DNA from: JAPYTY01 sp036338435
Lineage (GTDB): Bacteria > Acidobacteriota > UBA6911 > RPQK01 > JADFOI01
Direction of reading: 5' to 3'
NCBI GenBank assembly: GCA_036338435.1
Contig: JAYZCG010000045.1
Span: 1 to 48,469 of the forward strand
DNA: 48,469 bases
Shown: piece by piece, positions 41,965 through 48,469 of the stretch
Position numbering within the stretch: the first letter of the stretch is position 1
How the letters are laid out: each line of letters begins with the position of its first letter
Position numbers and translations under genes: made by a program
Notes under the pieces: model-generated
Told to the model about the DNA's origin: nothing
The model's input: the letters and a program-made list of their open reading frames with translations, nothing else
Databases searched by the model: none

Positions 41965-42893
41965 AAAGTCTAACCTCAGCTTATTGGCTGATTTTAGTCG
42001 CCGTCATTTTTGTGGCGTCTAATGGAATATATACGATTGATGAGACCGAGCAGGTCATTATTACTCAGTTTGGGCGTCCTGTGGGGACAGCTGTCACGGA
42101 TCCAGGAATTCATTTCAAAACGCCCTTTGTCCAGGTAGCGAATAGCTTCGACAATCGCTTTCTGGAGTGGGATGGAGAGGCCAATCAAGTTCCCACTCGG
42201 GATAAAAGGTTTATCTGGGTGGATTCATATGCGCGCTGGAGGATCAGTGACCCTCTCAGATTCTTTGAGCGCTTGCGGGATGAGTTGGGAGCCCAGTCTA
42301 GGTTGGATGACATCCTAGATGGTGAAACTCGTAACGCCGTTGCACGACATGATCTTGTAGAGGTCGTTCGAAGCACAAATCGCGAGCCTGACGACGTGTT
42401 GATGGATTCCGAAGAGGAGACCGCAATTCTTGAGGAGATTGAGGAGGGACGGGGCTCTATCGCCGAGGAGGTTGTAACCCGAGCGAAGGAGCGAACAGCC
42501 GATTTAGGAATCGAACTAATTGATTTTCAGTTCAAACGGATCAATTATGTTGCAGAGGTTCAGAATGATGTTTTTGCTCGGATGATTGCCGAACGTAATC
42601 GCATTGCGGAGCGTTACAGATCTGAGGGCGAGGGTGAAGCTGCCAGAATCCGGGGAGAGAGCGAACGTGAGCTAAAGCGCATCCAGTCTGAAGCCTACCG
42701 TACCGCTCAGCAACTCGAGGGTGAGGCAGATGGGGAGGCGACCACAGTCTATGCCGAGGCCTATGGACGGGATACGGACTTTTACGCCTTTGTGAAAAGT
42801 TTGGAAACCTTGGAGCAGACAGCAGATCCTAACAGTACGTTGATTCTCAGTACTGATGCTGATTTGTTGGAGTACTTAAAGGCTACAGAGTAG
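41961..42893 (+). CDS. hflC: HflC, band-7 protease modulator
   Basis: The 310-residue protein has an N-terminal membrane helix (about 5-22), a SPFH domain beginning IDETEQVIITQFGRPVG, the conserved segment RFIWVDSYARWRISDPLRFF (shown as WVDSYARWRISDP) and a C-terminal coiled coil with DTDFYAFVKSLE, typical of HflC. It is the second subunit of the HflKC complex. An acidic insert near 150-160 (EEETAILEEIEEG) is longer than in E. coli. It is convergent with the xdhC gene. Confidence 0.91.
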   Translation: MKSLTSAYWLILVAVIFVASNGIYTIDETEQVIITQFGRPVGTAVTDPGIHFKTPFVQVANSFDNRFLEWDGEANQVPTRDKRFIWVDSYARWRISDPLRFFERLRDELGAQSRLDDILDGETRNAVARHDLVEVVRSTNREPDDVLMDSEEETAILEEIEEGRGSIAEEVVTRAKERTADLGIELIDFQFKRINYVAEVQNDVFARMIAERNRIAERYRSEGEGEAARIRGESERELKRIQSEAYRTAQQLEGEADGEATTVYAEAYGRDTDFYAFVKSLETLEQTADPNSTLILSTDADLLEYLKATE

Positions 42894-42959
42894 CGCAAAA
42901 CAACAGAATGCTGGACTGAAACTCCTGCGAAACTACACCTTTGTATAGGCCGTTCTCGT

Positions 42960-43691
42960 TTATGTGTTGCGTATGCCGTTACGTACGGCCACAATTTGAG
43001 CCATCACGGCAATAGCAATCTCTTCTGGGCGGCGCCCTCCTAGATCTAGTCCAATGGGGGCATGAATTTGAGTTATTTGCCCAGTAGTAATTCCCATTTC
43101 TTCCAGAGATGCAATCCGCTTAGCATGGGTCTTTTTTGATCCGAGTGCACCGACGTAGCGACAGGGATTTTCCAGGGCCAATTTCAAGGCCGGGGTGTCT
43201 AGTTTTTCATCATGGCTCAACGCCACAAGATAGGTGCCCTCATTAAAGTCTGATGCCGAGAGAGCCTCGTGAGGCCACTTTGCGATGAGTTCATCAGCAT
43301 GGGCAAATCTTTCTGGTGTGGCAAAGGCCGACCGGGGATCTACTACGACAGTGCGGAAGCCCAATTCCTTAGCAAAAGTAATCAGATGAATTGCCACATG
43401 TACAGCACCCACGATAATGAGCTGGGGTGATGGGGGAAATATTTCGATAAAGATTTCAGTCACTTCTTCCTGAGAAATTTTGAATCTTTGAGATTTTTGT
43501 TCTTTAAAAAGGCCATTGACAAGTTGAAGTATCTGTTCTTTAAGATAGGATGAATTCAGGCTCCCACTGATTTTCCCGTCTGGCCAAATTAAAAGTTTGC
43601 CACCAATTTCTTTGCCTTTAATTACGGTGGCAAGAGCAAAAAGTTTTTGATTCTCTAGGGACTTGGACAATTCGTTGAAAAGACTAGACAT
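42960..43691 (-). CDS. XdhC family Rossmann-domain protein, molybdenum cofactor insertion
   Basis: The 243-residue protein carries the C-terminal Rossmann domain of XdhC: LIIVGAVHVAIHLITFAKELGF, with VVDPRSAFATPERF after it, then YVGALGSKKTHAKR and GLDLGGRRPEEIAIAVMAQIV. XdhC-like proteins bind the sulfurated molybdenum cofactor and insert it into xanthine-dehydrogenase-type hydroxylases. The N-terminal half (about 1-85) is not clearly related to the CoxI domain, which is instead encoded as a separate protein 14 nt upstream. The likely clients are the two hydroxylases encoded at 3.6-11.4 kb. Confidence 0.88.
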   Translation of the reverse strand: MSSLFNELSKSLENQKLFALATVIKGKEIGGKLLIWPDGKISGSLNSSYLKEQILQLVNGLFKEQKSQRFKISQEEVTEIFIEIFPPSPQLIIVGAVHVAIHLITFAKELGFRTVVVDPRSAFATPERFAHADELIAKWPHEALSASDFNEGTYLVALSHDEKLDTPALKLALENPCRYVGALGSKKTHAKRIASLEEMGITTGQITQIHAPIGLDLGGRRPEEIAIAVMAQIVAVRNGIRNT

Positions 43692-43705
43692 AATAGATCA
43701 AACAC

Positions 43706-44014
43706 TTAAAAAGACTCTACAAACACTTCAATTTCTCCTCCACAAGTCAGTCCAACTGACCATGCTTTCTCGTCGGTAATGCCGAATTTTATTAATTTTG
43801 GCGTTCCTGTTTTTATTACTTGGAGGGCTTCTTCGGCTACTGCACCTTCCACACAGCCACCACTGACAGAACCAGCCATGTCACCAGCTGAAGAGAGGGC
43901 CAGTTTGGCGCCCAAAGGGCGCGGAGCGGAGCCATATATTTTTACCACAGTGGCAATTGCAATTTGCTTGCCTTCTTTTTTCCACCTCTCAACATCTTTA
44001 CTAATTTCGCGCAT
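43706..44014 (-). CDS. Stand-alone XdhC_CoxI N-terminal domain protein
   Basis: The 102-residue protein is the N-terminal CoxI domain alone: IATVVKIYGSAPRPLGAKLA, SGGCVEGAVAEEAL and GLTCGGEIEVFVE, with the conserved cysteines of SGGCVE and LTCGG that are thought to handle the cofactor or its sulfur. In many bacteria this domain is fused to the Rossmann part; here it is split and encoded just before it. It probably works with the 43691 gene on molybdenum hydroxylase maturation. Confidence 0.87.
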   Translation of the reverse strand: MREISKDVERWKKEGKQIAIATVVKIYGSAPRPLGAKLALSSAGDMAGSVSGGCVEGAVAEEALQVIKTGTPKLIKFGITDEKAWSVGLTCGGEIEVFVESF

Positions 44015-44103
44015 TTTAAATCTCTTGTTTTCTAAGGAACTCTGCCCAACCCATTGTATCTCAGTTTATCCCAGTACCTGATCATTATAAGCACCTTGTG
44101 TTA

Positions 44104-44961
44104 TTACATGAACTGGAGGCCGTGGAGTACAGATATGACAATAGAAAGAATCACTAGTCCAAAGCATGCTAAGGCTAGAATTTGGTGGTCTGTACGTTCA
44201 GGTTCTAAAGGGTCTAGCCACTGCGCTACGAAATAGCCCCCGGCAAATCCACCCAAATGTGCCCAGTTGTCAATACTAGGCATAAGTAGGCCGAAGGCAC
44301 CGAGAATAATGGCGAAATGAAGCGCTTGTCGACCCAAAGCGCTGCCTATGCCACGACGTCCTGAATACACTAGTGCTCCTAAGAGACCAAAAATAGGGGC
44401 AGAGGCTCCAACGGTGAGTTCCGCACCTCGCAGAGGCCAAGGAAGGAAGCTGAACATTCCAATCCAACTGCTGAGGAAGAAGCCAGTGATGGATGAAACC
44501 GTGTAGATGATAACGGTTCGGCCGATACCATAGGTGTCGGCCGTGACTGGAGCCAAAGATCGGATCCACATCATATTGAAGAGGATGTGGAGAAGTCCTC
44601 CGTGAAGCCAAGCCGCACTGATCACTGTCCACCATCTACCTGCCTGGAATAGTGGGATAGAACCACTAGCACCAAAAAGAAGAAGACTAGTTTGGCTGGG
44701 AGCTAGAAAAGACATGAGGCCGCGACTCTGAACATTAGCAGGATAGACCAAAAGTGTGAGGACATACAGGATGATACAACCCCCAATCACAATTTGGGCA
44801 AAGCCGAAATCCTGACCAAGTCGGCGCAGAACCGACGTGTAGCCCCACATTCCCGGGCTTGGACGTCCACAGTGATAGCACTTTTCTTCGTTGACACCGA
44901 CCAGTCGATGGCAACCGGGACAGATCACCGACCCCTTGGTTTGACGCTTAAAAATGTTCAT
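44104..44961 (-). CDS. Rhomboid-family intramembrane serine protease with zinc ribbon
   Basis: The 285-residue protein has an N-terminal zinc ribbon (C14, C17, C28, C31), then six or seven membrane segments. The rhomboid dyad is present: S187 in TVGASAPIFG and H235 in DNWAHLGGFAGGY. LHGGLLHILFNMMWIR is the conserved loop and helix 2 motif. The protease cuts membrane proteins within the bilayer; the zinc ribbon may recruit substrates from the cytosol. It lies 37 nt downstream of the ggt gene and 89 nt upstream of the coxI-like gene, so it could be part of one long minus-strand transcript. Confidence 0.93.
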   Translation of the reverse strand: MNIFKRQTKGSVICPGCHRLVGVNEEKCYHCGRPSPGMWGYTSVLRRLGQDFGFAQIVIGGCIILYVLTLLVYPANVQSRGLMSFLAPSQTSLLLFGASGSIPLFQAGRWWTVISAAWLHGGLLHILFNMMWIRSLAPVTADTYGIGRTVIIYTVSSITGFFLSSWIGMFSFLPWPLRGAELTVGASAPIFGLLGALVYSGRRGIGSALGRQALHFAIILGAFGLLMPSIDNWAHLGGFAGGYFVAQWLDPLEPERTDHQILALACFGLVILSIVISVLHGLQFM

Positions 44962-44998
44962 AAAATGAAGAGACTACCTTTTTGATTTGTCTAGTGTT

Positions 44999-46645
44999 CT
45001 AGAACCCCATGGCTATACCATCTTTTCGAGATTCGCTGGCTCCTCGATACAGCTTGTTGATGGGATCATATCCAATGGCTTGATAGCCTCCAAATACACC
45101 AGCCTCGGAGACTAGGCGATGCCCCCGGGCCTCAAGATTTTTTCGGATCTTCTTTGGAATACCAACTTCCAATACCAGCTGTCCCCCATCGGTCATGATG
45201 TGTCCTGTTGGCGAAGATGACCCACGGTGGTAGAAGCGAGGTTTGTCCCCAGCCTCCTGGAGATTCATTTCAAAGTCAATTATGTTAATCAAAATTTGCA
45301 CGTGTCCTTGTGGTTGCATGTCTCCGCCCATGACACCAAAGCTTAAAAAGGGTTGCTCTTCGTGGGTTACAAACGCTGGTATAATAGTGTGAAAGGGGCG
45401 TTTGTGAGGAGCATAGCTGTTGAAGTGATTATCCTCAAGATTGAATAGAGCTCCCCTATTTTGCAATCCAAATCCCAAGCCATCCGGTACCAACCCTGAT
45501 CCAAAGCCCATGAAATTGCTCTGAATCAGGGACACCATGTTTTGTTGTTGATCCGCCACAGTAAGATAAATAGTATCACCAATCTGTAGTTTAGGATCGC
45601 CAGCACAAATGAAGGAAGAGGCTTTTTTAGGATTTAGCAATTGACGGCGTTCGTTAGCATATTCTTTAGAAATTAATTCCGCGAGGGCAATCGTGTTGAA
45701 GTCTGGATCAGCATAGAATTTGGCTCGATCTTCAAAGACGATCTTTTTGGCTTCAACCAAATGATGAAGAAACTCAGTACTGTTGTGTCCCATTGAGCGT
45801 AGGTCAAAAGCTTCCAGAAGGTTTAACATTTGTAAGGGCGCAATTCCCTGGCTATTGGGAGGTAATTCCCATATTTCGTAACCGCGGTAGTTTGTAGACA
45901 CGGGCTCAACCCAGGTCGAGGTGTGTTCAGTCAGGTCACGAGCTTTTAGGAAGCAACCCACACGCGCACAAAAATGATCTATGGTTTTTGCTAGTGTTCC
46001 TTGGTAGAAGGCATTTCTTCCATCTTTGGCAATGGTCTCCAGCGTAGTTGCTAAATCAGGGTTACAGAAAATATCCCCTTCAGAAGGGGCTTTCCCTTCC
46101 AAAAGAAAGGTAGAAGAAAAATTTGGCTGATCCTTAAGTTTTTCTACATCTGCTGCCCATAGGTTAGAAATGACTTGTGTGACTGGAAAACCCTGTCTCG
46201 CGTGGTAAATGGTCGGCTCCAGTAGTTTTCCAATCTCTAGCTTTCCAAAGCGTTCGTGTAGCTGAAACCATCCATCGACAGTTCCAGGAACCGATACGGA
46301 TAGGGGTCCGATTAGGGGGATCTCCTGCAAACCTTGTCTATTGAATTCCTCAATCGTCAGGGAATGCGGGGAGCGACCACTGGCATTCAAGCCATAAAGC
46401 TTTTGTTCCCGATTGATCCAGACGAGGGCGAATAGATCTCCACCAATGCCAGAGCCTGTTGGTTCCACGAGGCCCAATGCAGCATTGGCAGCAATGGCGG
46501 CGTCTACTGCACTGCCTCCTTGTTTGAGAATGGTAACCGCTATCTGGGTAGCTAGGGGATGACTTGTGGCGGCCATTCCTCGGTGGGCAACAACATCAGA
46601 GCGAGTGGTCGCTGAATACTTATTATGCGGTTTTGCGCTTCTCAT
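44999..46645 (-). CDS. Gamma-glutamyltransferase family protein, cytosolic type
   Basis: The 548-residue protein is a Ntn-hydrolase precursor. The self-cleavage nucleophile is T358 in GDTIYLTVAD, and R91 (NASGRSP) matches the substrate-carboxylate arginine. NFMGFGSGLVPDGLG and the C-terminal GGDMQPQGHVQ are family marks. No signal peptide is present, unlike exported E. coli GGT, so it is closer to the cytosolic YwrD-like branch. It would cleave g-glutamyl compounds, or act as an acylase-like enzyme. The ATG overlaps the pepF stop (ATGA), so the two are translationally coupled. Confidence 0.92.
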   Translation of the reverse strand: MRSAKPHNKYSATTRSDVVAHRGMAATSHPLATQIAVTILKQGGSAVDAAIAANAALGLVEPTGSGIGGDLFALVWINREQKLYGLNASGRSPHSLTIEEFNRQGLQEIPLIGPLSVSVPGTVDGWFQLHERFGKLEIGKLLEPTIYHARQGFPVTQVISNLWAADVEKLKDQPNFSSTFLLEGKAPSEGDIFCNPDLATTLETIAKDGRNAFYQGTLAKTIDHFCARVGCFLKARDLTEHTSTWVEPVSTNYRGYEIWELPPNSQGIAPLQMLNLLEAFDLRSMGHNSTEFLHHLVEAKKIVFEDRAKFYADPDFNTIALAELISKEYANERRQLLNPKKASSFICAGDPKLQIGDTIYLTVADQQQNMVSLIQSNFMGFGSGLVPDGLGFGLQNRGALFNLEDNHFNSYAPHKRPFHTIIPAFVTHEEQPFLSFGVMGGDMQPQGHVQILINIIDFEMNLQEAGDKPRFYHRGSSSPTGHIMTDGGQLVLEVGIPKKIRKNLEARGHRLVSEAGVFGGYQAIGYDPINKLYRGASESRKDGIAMGF

Positions 46646-48438
46646 TTTTTTTCTAGAGTAGCTAGTTGTTCAGCTTTTATAATCATGTCTTCAATGGACG
46701 AAAGGCCTTCCTGCCAGAAATTGGCATCGTTGAGATCAATACCCAATTTGCCTAGGAGAACATGAGGCCAATCGGATCCGCCGGATTCTAATAGATCCAA
46801 ATACTGATCAGCAAAGGCATCTCCAATTTTCCGATAGCGAGAATATAGGGACAAAATTAGCAGTTCGCCGAAGGCATAAGCGTAAACGTATCCAGGGGTA
46901 TGAATGAAGTGAGGAATATAGCTCCACCAGATTTGGTAGTGTTCTCCTAACTTAACGCTGTCTTGAAACATGTCCTGTTGAGTTTCCATCCACAGTTTGC
47001 TGAAATGATCAGGGGAAAGCTCACCATGTTTGCGACGATGGGTGTGGATACAATCCTCAAAACGGTTCAGGGATATTTGTCTAAATACAGTCGCCATGAT
47101 GTCGTCAATTTTACTGACAAGCAGAGGGAGCAAAGCCTCGGATTTCGATTCTCCAACCAGGCTGTCGAAGACTAGCATTTCTCCAAAGGTCGAAGCTGTT
47201 TCTGCCAAAACCAGTGGGGTACTAGCTTGCAATACCCCTTGTTTTCGTGAGAGGTATTGATGGACTCCATGTCCTAGCTCGTGTGCCAGGGTGGCAACAT
47301 CCCGAATACGACCAGTATAATTCACCAATACATACGGGTGGGCAGTTGGGACAGCGCCATGGCTGAAAGCCCCCCCTATCTTTCCAGGTTGAATAGGAGC
47401 ATCAATCCATTTAAGCTCGAAGAAGTCCTTTGCTACGGATTCCATAGTGGGATGAAAGGAACCGAAAGCTTTCAAGACGATTTTCTTAGATTTATCCCAT
47501 GGGTAAAAAGACTGCCCCTCTTGTAAGGGAGCGTATCGATCATAGTCATTGAGGATTTCAAGTCCCAGTAGTTTCCGTTTCAATTTATAGTAGCGTGCTA
47601 CAAGATCATAGCGTCCCGAAACAGCTTCAATCAGAGATTGAACCATTTCAGTAGAGACTTCATTAGCAAGATTACGGCTGGAAAGCCAGTTCGGATAGTT
47701 TCGCAGGCGGTCATCAGAAGTTTTGTCCGCCAAAATGACGTTGAAGATAAAGGTCAGTGCATGGAGATGATCTTGTAAACCATCGGTCAAAGATTGGGCT
47801 GCCGCTTTTCGTATTTCTCCCTTTGGGCTGTGCAGCTTGGCAAGTATCTCCTGTACAGTGAACTGTTGACCATCAAGTAAAAATCGAGCAGATCCCATAG
47901 TTTCATCGAAAAGTCGATTCCACGCCTGACGTCCCGTCATAGATTTTTCAGATAAAATCTTTTCTTCTTGTTCATTCAGAATGTGTGTTTTTTTTAAGCG
48001 TTCCACCTCAAGATAGTGACGATAGGAATTAAGCTGGGGGCTCTTGAGAAGTTTCTCGCTCACTTCATCTTCTATTTGGATCCACTCCAGTTCGAAGAAA
48101 ATGATTTTTTGTTGGATTTGGTTGCCTATTTCCCTGACCTTCTGGAGTAGGGCCCCTTTCTCGGGGTCTTCCATGTCAGTACACCACATGAGATAGGCGT
48201 AGGTGTGGGCCTGACCTAGACTCTCATGGATTGTTTCAAATTCTTTGAGAGCAAGGCTGAGATCTGTGGCATCCAAAGAAGGTACTAGATCTCGATATCG
48301 TTGACTAAAGGATTCTGCTATGACATCAATTTTTTGAAGGTCCTCTTCTAGTGTTTTGATATCAGGATAGAGATCTGTTAAATCCCAACGGATTTTTTCA
48401 GCACCCGTTTGTTTAATTTCTTTTGTCGTTTTGTTCAA
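46642..48438 (-). CDS. pepF: M3 family oligoendopeptidase F
   Basis: The 598-residue protein is a full-length PepF-type metallopeptidase. It has the zinc motif HELGH (residues 386-390) in VATLAHELGHGVHQYL and the third ligand E413 in LAETASTFGE. The N-terminal helical part covers about 1-200. It degrades short peptides in the cytosol. The start is a TTG at 48438 with GGAG 9 nt upstream; an in-frame TGA two codons before excludes any longer start. It heads the minus-strand run pepF-ggt-rhomboid. The remaining 31 nt to the right edge hold no feature besides this ribosome site. Confidence 0.94.
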   Translation of the reverse strand: MNKTTKEIKQTGAEKIRWDLTDLYPDIKTLEEDLQKIDVIAESFSQRYRDLVPSLDATDLSLALKEFETIHESLGQAHTYAYLMWCTDMEDPEKGALLQKVREIGNQIQQKIIFFELEWIQIEDEVSEKLLKSPQLNSYRHYLEVERLKKTHILNEQEEKILSEKSMTGRQAWNRLFDETMGSARFLLDGQQFTVQEILAKLHSPKGEIRKAAAQSLTDGLQDHLHALTFIFNVILADKTSDDRLRNYPNWLSSRNLANEVSTEMVQSLIEAVSGRYDLVARYYKLKRKLLGLEILNDYDRYAPLQEGQSFYPWDKSKKIVLKAFGSFHPTMESVAKDFFELKWIDAPIQPGKIGGAFSHGAVPTAHPYVLVNYTGRIRDVATLAHELGHGVHQYLSRKQGVLQASTPLVLAETASTFGEMLVFDSLVGESKSEALLPLLVSKIDDIMATVFRQISLNRFEDCIHTHRRKHGELSPDHFSKLWMETQQDMFQDSVKLGEHYQIWWSYIPHFIHTPGYVYAYAFGELLILSLYSRYRKIGDAFADQYLDLLESGGSDWPHVLLGKLGIDLNDANFWQEGLSSIEDMIIKAEQLATLEKK

Positions 48439-48469
48439 TAATCACAGCTCCACGGTTGTTGTTTGTCAT

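Overview
The window looks like chromosomal DNA from a Gram-negative, probably uncultivated bacterium of moderate GC content (by eye a little under half). Three DUF5916 outer-membrane barrel proteins, secreted YtcJ-type amidohydrolases, a secreted streptogramin-lyase-like protein with a haem motif, Tat-exported oxidoreductases and two-subunit molybdenum hydroxylases together suggest Acidobacteriota or a neighbouring phylum. This is inferred from gene content only; there is no rRNA in the window. I saw no tRNA, CRISPR array, insertion sequence or prophage gene.

Region 1 (about 0.3-13.4 kb) looks catabolic. A plus-strand run encodes a SAM methyltransferase, a luciferase-like flavin monooxygenase, an M24 metallohydrolase, the small and large subunits of a cytosolic molybdenum hydroxylase, a cupin and a deaminase-type amidohydrolase. 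A convergent minus-strand pair encodes a second, Tat-exported IorAB-type molybdenum hydroxylase. A flavin reductase that could feed the monooxygenase and an orphan NitT/TauT-type binding lipoprotein follow. Together they suggest oxidation and ring or amide hydrolysis of a small heterocyclic or aromatic nitrogen compound. The substrate cannot be read from the sequence.

Region 2 (about 13.5-30.3 kb) is rich in envelope and secreted proteins: a YtcJ-like amidohydrolase, a cohesin-like protein, two tandem DUF5916 barrels and a distant third, a membrane-anchored split-barrel protein, a periplasmic rhodanese, a secreted haem-motif beta-propeller protein, a Tat-exported aldo/keto reductase, an amidase lipoprotein and a TPR protein. 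The rhodanese is the most striking object in the window. An in-frame TGA sits exactly at the catalytic cysteine position, the rhodanese fold continues in the same frame after it, and a very GC-rich hairpin begins 11 nt downstream, as expected of a bacterial selenocysteine (SECIS) element. A recently broken gene is the competing explanation.

Region 3 (about 30.4-48.4 kb) is mostly housekeeping: mutM, yjbQ, a DUF2520-panB-panC pantothenate operon, sppA, a TIGR04283-type glycosyltransferase, a DUF423 protein, an M16 peptidase pair, hflK-hflC, and a long minus-strand run of pepF, ggt, rhomboid, coxI-like and xdhC. The XdhC/CoxI pair is the expected maturation partner of the molybdenum hydroxylases in region 1.
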